NCBI RefSeq assembly: GCF_000153225.1
Contig: NZ_CH724148.1
Span: 1,940,842-2,004,841, forward strand
Source of the DNA: Polaribacter irgensii 23-P
GTDB lineage: Bacteria > Bacteroidota > Bacteroidia > Flavobacteriales > Flavobacteriaceae
Reading direction: 5' to 3'
DNA: 64,000 bases
Shown here one piece after another: positions 8,788 through 18,590 of this stretch. The notes under the pieces were generated by a model that had not been told where the DNA came from, made no database searches, and saw only the letters and a program-made list of their open reading frames with translations. Position numbers and translations under genes: made by a program. The stretch's first letter is position 1. Every line of letters starts with the position of its first letter.

Positions 8788-11424
8788 ATGACAATTCCAT
8801 CTAAATACGATGCAGGACAAGCAGAGGGCAAATGGTATGATTACTGGATGAAAAATAATTATTTTCATTCAACGCCAGATGAAAGAGAGCCTTATACAAT
8901 TGTAATTCCGCCGCCAAACGTTACCGGTGTATTGCACATGGGACATATGTTGAACAATACCATTCAAGATGTTTTAGTTCGACGGGCGCGTTTGTTAGGT
9001 AAAAATGCTTGTTGGGTTCCGGGAACAGATCATGCTTCTATTGCCACTGAAGCTAAAGTAGTAGCAAAGTTAAAAGCGCAAGGAATTCAGAAAAGCGACT
9101 TAACGCGGGAAGAATTTCTGCAACACGCTTTTGATTGGAAAGATGAATATGGAGGTATTATTTTAGAACAATTAAAAAAATTAGGCGCCTCCTGTGATTG
9201 GGAGCGAACTGCATTTACAATGGATCCAGAAATGTCTGAATCTGTAATTAAAGTTTTTGTGGATTTATATAATAAAGGGCTAATTTATCGCGGGTACCGC
9301 ATGGTTAATTGGGATCCCGAAGCGAAAACGACATTGTCTGATGAGGAAGTAATTCATGAAGAGCGTCAAGGAAATTTATACTATTTAGAATATAAAATTG
9401 AAGGTTCAGAAAATACGTTAACAATTGCTACAACGCGTCCAGAAACTATTTTTGGAGATACCGCAATCTGCATCAATCCAAAGGATGAACGTTTTTTACA
9501 TTTAAAAGGAAAGAAAGCAATTGTGCCTTTATGTAACCGTGTAATTCCTATTATTGAAGATGATTATGTTGATATTGAATTTGGAACAGGTTGTTTAAAA
9601 GTAACTCCTGCCCATGATGAAAATGATAAAAATTTAGGCGAAAAACACCAATTAGAAGTAATTGATATTTTTAATGATGATGCTTCTTTAAATTCTTTCG
9701 GATTGCATTATCAAGGAAAAGATCGTTTTGTAGTTCGTGAAGAAATAGCGCAAGAACTTAAAGAAAAAGGTTTTTTAGTAAAAACAGAAGTGCATGTAAA
9801 TAAAGTAGGAACTTCAGAGAGAACTAAAGCAGTTATAGAGCCAAGGTTGTCAGATCAATGGTTTTTAAAGATGAAAGATTTAGCAAAACCGGCTATTGAT
9901 GCTGTTTTAGGGGAAGATGCTGAAATCAATTTATATCCAAAGAAATTCGAAAATACCTACCGCCATTGGATGGAAAATGTTCGTGATTGGAATATTTCCC
10001 GACAACTTTGGTGGGGACAACAAATTCCGGCCTATTTCTATGGGGATGGAAAAGAGGATTTTGTGGTTGCAGAGAATATTGACGATGCGTTGGTTTTAGC
10101 CAAAGAAAAAACTGGGAATGTCGCGTTAAAAATTACGGATCTAAAACAAGATGAAGATGCATTAGATACTTGGTTTTCGTCTTGGTTGTGGCCCATGTCT
10201 GTTTTTGATGGTATTAGAAATCCAGAGAACGAAGAAATTAAATACTATTATCCTACAAATGATCTCGTAACAGGTCCAGATATTTTATTTTTCTGGGTGG
10301 CACGAATGATTGTTGCAGGGTATGAGTATAAAGGCGAAAAGCCTTTTAAAAACGTATATTTAACAGGTTTAGTGCGTGATAAGCAAAGACGTAAAATGTC
10401 TAAATCTTTAGGAAATTCGCCGGATGCTTTAAAATTAATTGAAGATTATGGTGCAGATGGTGTTCGAGTTGGTCTGCTCTTAAGTGCTGCCGCTGGAAAC
10501 GATTTAATGTTTGAAGAAGACTTATGTCAGCAAGGAAAAGGCTTTGCAAATAAAATATGGAATGCGTTCCGTCTGATAACCGGTTGGGAGGTAGCTGCAA
10601 CATTACCACAACCAGAAACTTCAAAAATTGGTTTGGTTTGGTATGAAGCAAAGTTTCAAAAAACGTTGGCAGAGATCGAAGATCATTTTGCTAAATACCG
10701 GCTTTCAGATGCTTTAATGGCAATTTATAAATTGATTAATGATGATTTTTCTTCGTGGTTATTAGAGATCGTAAAGCCTGCGTATCAGCAACCGATAGAT
10801 AAAAAAACTTTTGACGCCATTCTTGAAGTATTAGAAAATAACCTAAAGGTGCTGCATCCTTTTATGCCGTTTTTATCAGAAGACATCTGGCAATACATTG
10901 CAGATAGAACTCCAGAAGAGGCTTTGATTATTTCAAAATATCCCGTAATTAAAGATTTTGATGCGATTATTATCGCTGATTTTGAATTCGCAACAGGTGT
11001 TATTTCTGGAATTAGGACCATTAGAAAAGATAAAAATATTTCTTTTAAGGATCCTATCGAATTGTTTGTGATTGATACTGAGAAAAAATCCAAAAAATTT
11101 GACACCGTGATACAAAAGCTAACAAATGCTGCGGTAATAAAGGTGGTTCCAGAAAAGGTTGAAGGCGCTTCTTTTAGAGTAAAATCTAATGAATATTTTG
11201 TGCCAATTGCGATCGAAAATATTGATGTACCGGCGGAAATAAAGAAATTGGAGAGTGAATTAAAAAGGGCAGAAGGTTTTTTATTTGGTATTTCAAAGAA
11301 ATTATCAAATGAGCGTTTTGTAGCGAATGCTCCAGAAGAAGTAATTCTAGTAGAACGTAAAAAAGAAGCGGATACAATTGCAAAAATTGAAACCATTAAA
11401 AGTAGTTTGAATTCTTTAAAGTAA
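8788..11424 (+). CDS. valS: Valyl-tRNA synthetase
   Basis: This 878-residue class I aminoacyl-tRNA synthetase charges tRNA-Val. The HIGH-type ATP motif is HMGH at 50-53, after PPPNVTG, and the KMSKS loop is at 536-540. Between them lies the CP1 editing domain with [12 protein letters not shown]. The C-terminal part carries the anticodon-binding helices and a lysine/glutamate-rich tail typical of the ValRS tRNA-binding coiled coil. The start [20 protein letters not shown] is family-typical; the in-frame TTG at 8746 lies within the promoter box and is rejected. Length is normal. No terminator is evident downstream. Confidence 0.98.
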   Translation: MTIPSKYDAGQAEGKWYDYWMKNNYFHSTPDEREPYTIVIPPPNVTGVLHMGHMLNNTIQDVLVRRARLLGKNACWVPGTDHASIATEAKVVAKLKAQGIQKSDLTREEFLQHAFDWKDEYGGIILEQLKKLGASCDWERTAFTMDPEMSESVIKVFVDLYNKGLIYRGYRMVNWDPEAKTTLSDEEVIHEERQGNLYYLEYKIEGSENTLTIATTRPETIFGDTAICINPKDERFLHLKGKKAIVPLCNRVIPIIEDDYVDIEFGTGCLKVTPAHDENDKNLGEKHQLEVIDIFNDDASLNSFGLHYQGKDRFVVREEIAQELKEKGFLVKTEVHVNKVGTSERTKAVIEPRLSDQWFLKMKDLAKPAIDAVLGEDAEINLYPKKFENTYRHWMENVRDWNISRQLWWGQQIPAYFYGDGKEDFVVAENIDDALVLAKEKTGNVALKITDLKQDEDALDTWFSSWLWPMSVFDGIRNPENEEIKYYYPTNDLVTGPDILFFWVARMIVAGYEYKGEKPFKNVYLTGLVRDKQRRKMSKSLGNSPDALKLIEDYGADGVRVGLLLSAAAGNDLMFEEDLCQQGKGFANKIWNAFRLITGWEVAATLPQPETSKIGLVWYEAKFQKTLAEIEDHFAKYRLSDALMAIYKLINDDFSSWLLEIVKPAYQQPIDKKTFDAILEVLENNLKVLHPFMPFLSEDIWQYIADRTPEEALIISKYPVIKDFDAIIIADFEFATGVISGIRTIRKDKNISFKDPIELFVIDTEKKSKKFDTVIQKLTNAAVIKVVPEKVEGASFRVKSNEYFVPIAIENIDVPAEIKKLESELKRAEGFLFGISKKLSNERFVANAPEEVILVERKKEADTIAKIETIKSSLNSLK

Positions 11425-11566
11425 CCTGCTGCGTTTGCTTCCTTAAATAGTAGTGGAATGTTATTGTTAAGTTGTTAATTGGTAATGATTTCATTAAAAA
11501 TAAGAATATCCTAAATAGAAAGAGAGTTTCAAATAATTGGACTCTTAATAATTAAACAAAGTAAAA

Positions 11567-12436
11567 ATGAAAAATTTTATTATTCCTGTAGCAATTTTCA
11601 CCTTATTAGTCTCTTCTTGTGTATCCAAGAAAAAATATGTGGCTTTAGAAAGTCAGTATACAAATACCAAAGGAGATCTTCAAAAAACTACAATTGAAAA
11701 AGAGCAGTTGGCTGCAAAGTTTTCAGCAATAGAAGCGCGCGTTGAGAATTACAATACTAAAATTAATTCGTTAAAGAGTGACAATGTTACTTTAGAGAGA
11801 GAAAATGAAGTGAAATTATCAATGGTTGGAAACGCTGCGGTAATTTCAACGCAGACGAGAGCTTTGATGAATGAAACTTTAACAAAAGTAGATGTGAACG
11901 CTCTTTCAAAAGCAAAGACTCTAAAAGATTCTCTGAATTTAGCCATCGCTTACAATTTAAAAAAATCAATAGATATTTTAGAGATAGAAAGTTCTGACGA
12001 TATCGATATTAATATTGATCAAACAGTTGTGATGATTTCAGTTTCTGATAAACTACTTTTTAATACGGCAAGTTACCGTGTCAAAAAAGGAGCGTATAAA
12101 TTGATAGCAAAATTAGCAGCAGTCATAAAATCTGAGCCAAGTATGGATGTTATGATTGAAGGACACACAGATTCTAGGACTATAAGTAATGCTGTAGTGC
12201 AAGACAATTGGGATCTAAGCGTAAAAAGAGCGACGTCTATTGTGAGGCTTTTAGAAAGTAAATATAAGGTAGAAGGTAGTAGATTGATTGCTTCAGGAAG
12301 AGGGAGTACAATGCCATTAGTAGATAATTCTTCAAGTGAAAATAGAAGAAAAAATAGAAGAACTAAAATTGTTATTCTACCAAATTTAGACAAATTTTTT
12401 GCGTTGTTATCTTCTAATTCAGATATCGATAAATAA
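11567..12436 (+). CDS. OmpA-family outer-membrane lipoprotein
   Basis: A 289-residue protein. A lipoprotein signal ends in the lipobox LVSSC with C18 as the acylation site. It is followed by a heptad-like coiled coil (about 25-80) and a C-terminal OmpA/MotB peptidoglycan-binding domain (about 150-280), with IEGHTDSRT and the closing SENRRKNRRTKIVI. It probably tethers the outer membrane to peptidoglycan; the coiled coil could set spacing or oligomerisation. It stands alone between valS and kdsB, followed by a hairpin terminator. Confidence 0.88.
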   Translation: MKNFIIPVAIFTLLVSSCVSKKKYVALESQYTNTKGDLQKTTIEKEQLAAKFSAIEARVENYNTKINSLKSDNVTLERENEVKLSMVGNAAVISTQTRALMNETLTKVDVNALSKAKTLKDSLNLAIAYNLKKSIDILEIESSDDIDINIDQTVVMISVSDKLLFNTASYRVKKGAYKLIAKLAAVIKSEPSMDVMIEGHTDSRTISNAVVQDNWDLSVKRATSIVRLLESKYKVEGSRLIASGRGSTMPLVDNSSSENRRKNRRTKIVILPNLDKFFALLSSNSDIDK

Positions 12437-12460
12437 TATAGCAAAATTCACTCAGTTTAT

Positions 12461-12506
12461 AAGCTTCTAACGCATTGCTGTAATCAATGTTTTAGAAGCT
12501 TTTTGT
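12461..12506 (+). terminator. Rho-independent terminator after the OmpA-like gene
   Basis: The outer stem AAGCTTCTAA/TTAGAAGCTT (12461-12470 with 12492-12501) encloses an inner stem CATTG/CAATG (12473-12477 with 12485-12489) and is followed by a T-rich tract. Confidence 0.75.
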
Positions 12507-12531
12507 TTTTAGCTTTCCACGTTAAAAATAG

Positions 12532-12539
12532 TATATTTG
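12532..12539 (+). promoter_or_regulatory. -7 promoter box of kdsB
   Basis: TATATTTG (TAnnTTTG) ends 18 nt before the kdsB ATG at 12558 and directly follows the upstream terminator. Confidence 0.55.
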
Positions 12540-12557
12540 AACATATTTAATGTCGTT

Positions 12558-13292
12558 ATGAAAATTATTGCAATGATTCCTGCACGGTATAGTGCAAGCC
12601 GATTTCCAGGGAAATTAATGAAAGATTTAGGAGGAAAGTCCGTTATTCTTAGAACGTATGAAGCGGCAATAAAAACAGGGCTCTTTGAAGCCGTTTACGT
12701 GGTTACGGATTCAGAAATTATTCAAGAAAACATAGCGAATGCAGGTGGAGATGTAATTATGAGCACGGCAGAGCATCAATGTGGATCAGATAGAATTGCA
12801 GAGGCAGTTGCGTTTTTAGAGGTTGATATTGTTATTAATGTACAAGGAGACGAACCTTTTATAGACAAAGTATCACTGTCAAAATTAATCGATGTTTTTA
12901 AAAATGATTCTGAAAAAGAGATTGATTTGGCATCATTAAAAGTACAAATTACTGCGAAAGAAGAGATTGAAAATCCAAACAATGTCAAGGTCATTACAGA
13001 TATAAATAACATGGCAATCTACTTTTCTAGAAGTGTAATTCCATATCAAAGAGATCAAGACATTGCTGTAAAATACTATAAACACAAAGGGGTATATGCA
13101 TTTAGAAAACAGGCCTTATTAGATTTTTATAAAACACCCATGACGCCTTTAGAGGCTGCTGAAAAAATTGAAGCAATTCGCTATCAGGAGCTTGGGAAGA
13201 AGATTAAAATGGTAGAAACAACCATAGAGTCTGTGGGTATTGATACGCCAGAAGATTTAGAAAAAGCGAAGAGATACCTAAATTTATTATGA
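12558..13292 (+). CDS. kdsB: 3-deoxy-manno-octulosonate cytidylyltransferase (CMP-KDO synthetase)
   Basis: A 244-residue nucleotidyltransferase that activates KDO as CMP-KDO for the lipopolysaccharide inner core. The N-terminal nucleotide-binding motif [13 protein letters not shown], the segments [12 protein letters not shown] and NVQGDEPFI, and the C-terminal [16 protein letters not shown] motif ([12 protein letters not shown] here) are all family hallmarks. The frame can be opened at a TTG at 12537, but that is inside the promoter box; the ATG at 12558 ([12 protein letters not shown]) is the real start. The stop overlaps the start of the next gene as ATGA, so the pair is translationally coupled. 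Confidence 0.97.
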   Translation: MKIIAMIPARYSASRFPGKLMKDLGGKSVILRTYEAAIKTGLFEAVYVVTDSEIIQENIANAGGDVIMSTAEHQCGSDRIAEAVAFLEVDIVINVQGDEPFIDKVSLSKLIDVFKNDSEKEIDLASLKVQITAKEEIENPNNVKVITDINNMAIYFSRSVIPYQRDQDIAVKYYKHKGVYAFRKQALLDFYKTPMTPLEAAEKIEAIRYQELGKKIKMVETTIESVGIDTPEDLEKAKRYLNLL

Positions 13293-13984
13293 TGTTTGAG
13301 AATATAAAAGTAATTGCTTTTGATGCAGATGATACTTTATGGGTAAATGAAACGTATTTTAGAGAAGCAGAGGATGCTTTTGTAGCGTTGCTATTGCCCT
13401 ATGAAAACAAAGATAAAATCACCAAAGAATTAGGAGAAACTGAAATCAAAAATCTATCGATTTATGGATATGGCGTTAAAGGATTTGTGCTTTCTTTGAT
13501 AGAATGTGCCTTAGTGCTTTCAAAGGATCAATTGCCAGCAGAAATTCTTGGGAAAATATTAGAGATAGGCAAGGAGATGCTGGAAAAACCAATACAGTTG
13601 TTAGATGGCGTAGAAGAGGTTTTAGAGAGTTTACAGGGAAAATTTAAGTTAATCGTTGCTACAAAAGGGGACTTATTGGATCAGGAAAGGAAGTTAGCAA
13701 AATCACATTTGTTACATTATTTTCATCATATTGAAGTAATGAGTGATAAAAAAGAAAAAGACTATTTAAAGTTAGTAAAACATTTAGATATTCTACCTTC
13801 CCAATTGTTGATGATCGGAAATTCTTTAAAGTCTGATGTCTTGCCCCTAATAGCGATTGGAGCTCCGGCAATTCACATCCCATTTCACACGACCTGGATT
13901 CATGAGGAAGTGACTTTGGAGAAGGATCAAAATCTAGATTTCAAAACCTTGACAAATATTAAAGAATTGATAGCGCTCATTTAA
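13289..13984 (+). CDS. HAD-superfamily hydrolase
   Basis: A 231-residue haloacid dehalogenase-type phosphatase. Motif I is FDADDTLW with nucleophile D12 and acid D14, and motif II is the threonine in IVATKG. Motif III is a lysine before a GNSLKSD motif IV. The cap region between 20 and 90 is helical, like YjjG/phosphoglycolate phosphatase relatives. It overlaps kdsB by four bases, but its size and cap do not match KdsC, which is capless and about 170 residues, so a KDO-8-phosphate phosphatase role is not supported. A nucleotide or sugar phosphatase is possible; the substrate is unknown. Two ATG codons are adjacent (13289 and 13292), and either may be used. Confidence 0.88.
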   Translation: MMFENIKVIAFDADDTLWVNETYFREAEDAFVALLLPYENKDKITKELGETEIKNLSIYGYGVKGFVLSLIECALVLSKDQLPAEILGKILEIGKEMLEKPIQLLDGVEEVLESLQGKFKLIVATKGDLLDQERKLAKSHLLHYFHHIEVMSDKKEKDYLKLVKHLDILPSQLLMIGNSLKSDVLPLIAIGAPAIHIPFHTTWIHEEVTLEKDQNLDFKTLTNIKELIALI

Positions 13985-13994
13985 ATAATTAAAC

Positions 13995-14002
13995 TAACTT
14001 TG
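13995..14002 (+). promoter_or_regulatory. -7 promoter box of the 86-residue gene
   Basis: TAACTTTG (TAnnTTTG) ends 23 nt before the ATG at 14026. Confidence 0.55.
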
Positions 14003-14025
14003 CACTTTTAAAATTAAAACATATT

Positions 14026-14286
14026 ATGGCTAGCATAAAAAACTTAAAAAGAGATATCAATTATACGTTAGGAGACATTATTGGATATGTATCCGAGAAA
14101 GTAGATCTTAAAGGAGATAATAAAGAAGTTGAAGCAATTATAGATGAAACTATAAATACTTTTGACGCTTTAATCGCAAAAATTAACGCGAAGGGAATTG
14201 AGAACAAAAAAGCACATTATAATGGTGTAAGTGCAGATTTGGAAGCGAGGGCTAAGGAATTAGTACTTAAAATCAATGCATTATAA
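14026..14286 (+). CDS. Small conserved-looking protein of unknown function (86 residues)
   Basis: I do not recognise a named family. The protein is soluble, mostly helical by composition, and charged, with no signal peptide or membrane segment. It contains no cysteine. It has a proper -7 box upstream and a perfect terminator downstream, so it is an independent transcription unit, which supports it being real. The adjacent HAD hydrolase and kdsB give no functional hint. Confidence 0.75.
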   Translation: MASIKNLKRDINYTLGDIIGYVSEKVDLKGDNKEVEAIIDETINTFDALIAKINAKGIENKKAHYNGVSADLEARAKELVLKINAL

Positions 14287-14309
14287 AAACACCTTTTAAA
14301 ATATTTTTT

Positions 14310-14344
14310 AAAAACCATCAATTAATGTATTGATGGTTTTTTTT
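14310..14344 (+). terminator. Rho-independent terminator
   Basis: A 13-bp perfect stem (14310-14322 with 14329-14341; core ACCATCAAT/ATTGATGGT) is followed by a run of eight T. Confidence 0.85.
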
Positions 14345-14406
14345 GTCCTATTGTAAATATACTAAACGCATGTTGCTTTCCGTTATAGCTGGTAAATAGC
14401 AAGAAT

Positions 14407-14601
14407 ATGGCGAGAGCAATGTTTGATTACACAATTACAGTGTTAAAAAAAGTTAGTTTTAATTCAGAGTTATTTTGTAAAGAATTAAAAAAGGGCTTGG
14501 AAAACTTATTACCAAATGAAGTAGATGAACTCAGTGTTTGGTTGTATTCCTTTGTAGAAAACAAGCCGGACTTATTTGTTTGTATGGCACTTTTAGAGTA
14601 A
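14407..14601 (+). CDS. Small conserved-looking protein (64 residues)
   Basis: A short soluble protein with the start MARAMFDYT, two cysteines (about residues 23 and 59) and a predicted helical fold. I recall similar very short proteins in Flavobacteriaceae but no function. The start ATG at 14407 lies 66 nt after the preceding terminator, so it must have its own promoter; none matching the consensus is obvious. It is a plausible real gene, but short enough that some doubt remains. Confidence 0.6.
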   Translation: MARAMFDYTITVLKKVSFNSELFCKELKKGLENLLPNEVDELSVWLYSFVENKPDLFVCMALLE

Positions 14602-15002
14602 TTATATATATAAATCTATTTAAGTTTTTTATGTGATACTGTTTTTCGCTTAAACCAACGTATTCATGTAAAAAACTAGTCATTATTTTTGAGATAAGGT
14701 GGCAATTTATTTGAACATAGTTGTTTTATTTTATTTCCATTACAGAAAATAGTACTTTTTAAGTAACGGTGCGTTATGTTAGACTGCACCAGTATATAGG
14801 CACCTCTCTTTTTAAGTTTATTTACAACAATGCTTATCTCATTAGGAACTGTGCTATAACTCTAAGAGAGCCGACCCCCTTTTTGGTGAACCCTATGAAT
14901 AGCTCGTCACACTGAACTAAGACCTCTTTTAAGATCTCGTGCTGAACCATTGAGGAGTAGCAATTTACATATCTTCGAATAAAGGCTATTTGTAAAGGAA
15001 AA
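14602..15002. other. Gene-free gap with a possible gene remnant
   Basis: No intact gene is seen. Part of the stretch (about 14790-14960) is less AT-rich than the usual intergenic DNA here. On the minus strand it holds two offset open frames: 14834-14950 (38 codons from an ATG) and 14676-14861 (61 codons without ATG). Together these could be a frameshifted relic, but I recognise neither. Confidence 0.4.
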
Positions 15003-16451
15003 CTATTTTTTCACTCTTGTTTTAGAATAGCCAAATAAACGTTTTTGTTTGATGATTTCAGAAATTCCCTCTGGTAACATTTCTTCCCAGTCGTGATCAC
15101 CATTTACAATCATTTTTAATACTTTTCGGGAGAATATATCCAGCGTTTCTGAGTCAAAGTCGTCAATGTTTATCAGTCTTCCGTTGTTTTTAAAGAACTT
15201 GTAAAGCTCTTTCATTCGAGGGTGTACTTTAAGATTCTCAGTGTTGATGTATGCACCAGATTCTTGGTCTTTGTAGGGATACATGTAGACCTTTAAATCT
15301 CGATAGAAAAGTTTGCCAAATGCTTCCAAAATCCCACCACTTAAATTTCGGTAGTATTTTTCATCAAAAATTTGAATAAGATTGTTTACACCCATGGCAA
15401 GCGCCATCCTCTCTTTTGTAAATTCACTAAAATATTCAACTAATTTAAAGTATTGTTGAAAGTTGGTGATCATAACATTTTGTCCCAAAGAACAAAGGAG
15501 TTCTGCACGATCCAAAAAGTCTCTTTCGTTAATTTTACCTTCACCACTCAAGTTACTTAAAGTGATCTCAAAAATTACTTGGGTTCTGCTTTCTTTTACT
15601 TTATTTTCTGCTAAGAATAGCTTTTTAGACTTTTCATACATGTCCATATTTACTTTTGTAACAGGTCTAAAACTGCCTCGTAAAGCTAAAATATTTTTTT
15701 TGTACAATACTTGAGCCGGAAGTAAGTTGTTTCCGTCAGGCCCAAACATTACTGCATTCGTCATCCCGTTTTTAAGCAATTGTAAGCTCATTAAACGGTT
15801 GTCTACATACATAAATCGAGGTCCTGAAAAATTAATCATGTCAACTTCTAACTGATCGTTACTTAAATTGTCATAGAAGGATTTTACGAGTTCTTTCGGA
15901 TTGTCATTTAAATAAAAAGCACCATAAATTAAATTTACTCCAAGAACACCTAAAGTTTCCTGTTGGAGCCGTGCATCTGTTTCTTTAAATCGAAGATGTA
16001 ATATAATTTCATTGTACTCCTCTAAAGGGTCTAATTGAAAGCGAATTCCTATCCATCCGTGCCCCTTAAACTGCTTTGCAAAATCAATGGTGGTTACCGT
16101 GTTAGCGTAACTAAAAAACAACTTATCTGGATGCTTAGATCGGCTGAGTCGATCTTCCATTAAATCGATTTCGTGACCTAGCATTTTTTTTAAACGTGGT
16201 TGTGTAACATACCGTTTGTCCTCTTCTATTCCATATATGGCATCCGAAAAGTCTTTGTCATATGCACTCATTGCTTTTGCTATGGTTCCAGAGGCAGCAC
16301 CTGTTCTGAAAAAGTTTCGTGCTGTTTCTTGTCCTGCGCCAATTTCTGCAAAGGTTCCGTAGATATCCGAGTTTAAGTTAATTCTGAGTGTTTTACTTTT
16401 TGTAGTCGGTGCACTTGTTATCTCTTGATCTCCTTTTAAAGAAATGGCCAT
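15003..16451 (-). CDS. Conserved 482-residue protein of unknown function
   Basis: A large soluble protein without a signal peptide, membrane segment or beta-barrel pattern. Homologues in Flavobacteriia are, as I recall, labelled TonB-dependent receptor or nicotinate-nucleotide adenylyltransferase. Neither fits: no TonB box, plug or barrel is present, and no HIGH-type adenylyltransferase motif is visible. Recognisable internal features are a glycine-rich GTFAEIGAGQETARNFF near residues 30-46 and a Gly/Asp-containing MFGPDGNNLLP in the middle. The ATG at 16451 is the first codon of a clear block. It diverges from the MBL hydrolase gene, with about 76 bp between starts. Confidence 0.85.
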   Translation of the reverse strand: MAISLKGDQEITSAPTTKSKTLRINLNSDIYGTFAEIGAGQETARNFFRTGAASGTIAKAMSAYDKDFSDAIYGIEEDKRYVTQPRLKKMLGHEIDLMEDRLSRSKHPDKLFFSYANTVTTIDFAKQFKGHGWIGIRFQLDPLEEYNEIILHLRFKETDARLQQETLGVLGVNLIYGAFYLNDNPKELVKSFYDNLSNDQLEVDMINFSGPRFMYVDNRLMSLQLLKNGMTNAVMFGPDGNNLLPAQVLYKKNILALRGSFRPVTKVNMDMYEKSKKLFLAENKVKESRTQVIFEITLSNLSGEGKINERDFLDRAELLCSLGQNVMITNFQQYFKLVEYFSEFTKERMALAMGVNNLIQIFDEKYYRNLSGGILEAFGKLFYRDLKVYMYPYKDQESGAYINTENLKVHPRMKELYKFFKNNGRLINIDDFDSETLDIFSRKVLKMIVNGDHDWEEMLPEGISEIIKQKRLFGYSKTRVKK

Positions 16452-16514
16452 AGTAAGTTTTTAAACGTTCCAACAAATGTAAGTAATTAGTGTGTTATCA
16501 GTCAATTTTTATCT

Positions 16515-16522
16515 TATTTTTG
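16515..16522 (+). promoter_or_regulatory. -7 promoter box very close to the MBL hydrolase start
   Basis: TATTTTTG (TAnnTTTG) ends only 5 nt before the ATG at 16528, so the transcript probably starts at or next to the start codon (leaderless). Confidence 0.5.
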
Positions 16523-16527
16523 TTTTA

Positions 16528-17310
16528 ATGAAATTTAATAAAAAGACACTAAATATTACCTTTTTAGGTACAGGTACTTCCCAGGGAGTACCGATGATTG
16601 CGAGTAAAGATCCTGTTTGTTTATCTACCAATATTAAAGACAAGCGGCTGCGTTCTTCTATCTTGATTTCTTGGGATGATAAAAAATATGTAATTGACTG
16701 TGGACCAGACTTTAGACAACAAATGCTTAGAGAAGATGTACAATTAGTGCACGGCGTTTTGTTTACACATGAGCATTCTGATCATACTGCGGGAATTGAT
16801 GATTTGCGTCCTTTTTGTTATAAAATAGGAGAGATGCCGATCTATTTAAATCAAAGAACATTGGCGAGTTTAGAGCAGCGTTTTGAATACATTTTCTCCA
16901 AAGAGAATCGGTATCCTGGCGCGCCAAGTGTGCAGCCAAATATTATAAAAGAAACTCCTTTTTTATTGGATACTATTTCGGTAGTGCCCATTGCAGTTGC
17001 GCACGGAAAACTACCTATTCTTGGATACAGAATTCAGAATATTGCCTATTTGACGGACCTAAAAACAATTGCAATAGCAGAAAAAGAAAAGTTGAAAAAT
17101 TTGGATGTTCTCATCGTGAATGCATTGCGAATAGATGCGCATCCTACACATTTAAACTTACAAGAAGCATTGGATTTTGTTGGGGAGTTGCAACCTAAAA
17201 AAGCTTATTTTACACACATTAGCCACAAGTTGGGTTTTCACGACGAAGTTTCTAAGATACTTCCAAGCAACGTATTTTTAGCGTTTGATGGCCTAAAAAT
17301 TCAAGTGTAA
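16528..17310 (+). CDS. MBL-fold metallo-hydrolase
   Basis: A 260-residue metallo-beta-lactamase superfamily protein. The dinuclear metal motif is THEHSDH (H81, H83, D85, H86), preceded by TFLGTGTSQGVP and followed by later histidines in FTHISHKLG. This layout is that of the PhnP/RNase Z-like phosphodiesterases; a cyclic phosphodiester or nucleic-acid substrate is likely but not proven. A GTG-opened extension to 16492 overlaps the promoter box and is rejected in favour of the ATG at 16528. It converges with the DEAD-box helicase gene. Confidence 0.88.
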   Translation: MKFNKKTLNITFLGTGTSQGVPMIASKDPVCLSTNIKDKRLRSSILISWDDKKYVIDCGPDFRQQMLREDVQLVHGVLFTHEHSDHTAGIDDLRPFCYKIGEMPIYLNQRTLASLEQRFEYIFSKENRYPGAPSVQPNIIKETPFLLDTISVVPIAVAHGKLPILGYRIQNIAYLTDLKTIAIAEKEKLKNLDVLIVNALRIDAHPTHLNLQEALDFVGELQPKKAYFTHISHKLGFHDEVSKILPSNVFLAFDGLKIQV

Positions 17311-17331
17311 AATTGTACCATTTGCAATTTC

Positions 17332-18567
17332 TTAATACCAGCGTTTTTTCTTCTTTTTTGAGGCTTCAGACTTTCTACCTTTCTTGTGTTTACTCACAGT
17401 ATTTTCTTGGGTCCTTTTTTGTTTTGGCTTGGAAATAATATAAAGGTGATCTGTAATTACTTTAATTGGTCTTTCTATTAGAGTTTCAATCAACTTGATA
17501 TAGGCATTCTCGTCAGGGGAACAAAAAGAAAAGGCGATGCCAGATTTACCAGCCCTACCCGTTCTACCAATTCTGTGAATATAGGTTTCTGGGACATTTG
17601 GAATGTCAAAATTAATAATTGCATCTACGTTTGTAATGTCTATTCCTCGAGATGCAACGTCTGTTGCTATTAAAATGTGGGCGGTCTTATTTTTAAAGTC
17701 CTCAATAGCTTTATTCCGTATTCCCTGGGTTTTATCTCCATGGATACTCGCGACTTTATACCCGTTTTTGGTCAAGGACTCTTCTAATTTGTCAACACCA
17801 AACTTTGTACGTCTAAAAATAATTATTTTTCCGTTGATTGTGTTTTTCAATAAATTCAAACACAAATCGGTTTTATTCTTTTTGGGGAGGTAGTAGAGGA
17901 GTTGTCCAATATTTTTTGCGGTAGTTTCCTCAGGATTTATTTCTACAACAACCGGACTTTTAATTACCTTTTTGGCTAACTCAACTATTTTTTCTGGCAT
18001 GGTTGCCGAAAAAAGTAATGTTTGCTTTTGTTTGGGACAGAAACGTTCTATTTTTTTAATATCGTTAATAAAGCCCATATCTAACATGAGATCAGCTTCA
18101 TCTAAAACAAATATTTCAATGGCACTTAAATCAATATTTCCCTGCGTATGCAAGTCAATTAGTCTTCCTGGAGTTGCGATTAAAATGTCAATACCTTTTG
18201 ATAAAATTTCTTTTTGAGGTTCTAAAGATACGCCCCCAAAAACAGCCGATGCTCTTAGATTCGAATATTTACTAAAGCTTTTGAAGTTTTCTAATATTTG
18301 AATTGCCAGTTCACGCGTAGGCGTAATGATCAAAGATTTTATTTTTTTTTCTCCTTTTTCGGCATCTTGTCCATCAAATAAAAGCTGAATAATAGGCAAT
18401 GCAAAAGCAGCTGTTTTTCCGGTTCCCGTTTGTGCCGAAACAATGACGTTCTTTTTTTCTAAAATTAAAGGAATCGCTTCTTGTTGCACTAAGCTAGGTG
18501 TTTGGAAGCGCTCTTCCGCTACTGCTTTTAAAATAGATTTATTGAAAGAAAAATCAGAAAACTGCAT
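17332..18567 (-). CDS. DEAD-box ATP-dependent RNA helicase
   Basis: A 411-residue helicase of the RhlE/DeaD group, likely remodelling structured RNA in ribosome assembly or decay. The motifs are: Q motif with FQTPSLVQ, Walker A SAQTGTGKT, PTRELA, TPGR, DEAD box VLDEADLML, SAT in FSATMP, and the motif VI HRIGRTGRAG. After the two RecA domains there is a short, lysine-rich C-terminal tail (about 380-411) likely to bind RNA. No RhlE-long or DeaD RNA-binding domain is present. It has its own -7 box (18583-18590). Confidence 0.95.
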   Translation of the reverse strand: MQFSDFSFNKSILKAVAEERFQTPSLVQQEAIPLILEKKNVIVSAQTGTGKTAAFALPIIQLLFDGQDAEKGEKKIKSLIITPTRELAIQILENFKSFSKYSNLRASAVFGGVSLEPQKEILSKGIDILIATPGRLIDLHTQGNIDLSAIEIFVLDEADLMLDMGFINDIKKIERFCPKQKQTLLFSATMPEKIVELAKKVIKSPVVVEINPEETTAKNIGQLLYYLPKKNKTDLCLNLLKNTINGKIIIFRRTKFGVDKLEESLTKNGYKVASIHGDKTQGIRNKAIEDFKNKTAHILIATDVASRGIDITNVDAIINFDIPNVPETYIHRIGRTGRAGKSGIAFSFCSPDENAYIKLIETLIERPIKVITDHLYIISKPKQKRTQENTVSKHKKGRKSEASKKKKKRWY

Positions 18568-18582
18568 GTATTATTTTTAGGG

Positions 18583-18590
18583 CAAAGGTA
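18583..18590 (-). promoter_or_regulatory. -7 promoter box of the DEAD-box helicase gene
   Basis: Minus-strand TACCTTTG (TAnnTTTG), 15 nt upstream of the ATG at 18567. Confidence 0.55.

Noticed and set aside
10785..11396. 203-codon frame on the strand opposite valS
   Set aside because: It is fully inside the unmistakable valS coding region, has no family resemblance and a composition typical of antisense frames.
13289..13984. KdsC (KDO-8-phosphate phosphatase) for the gene overlapping kdsB
   Set aside because: The protein is longer than KdsC and has a helical cap between motifs I and II, so the assignment is not supported despite the coupling.
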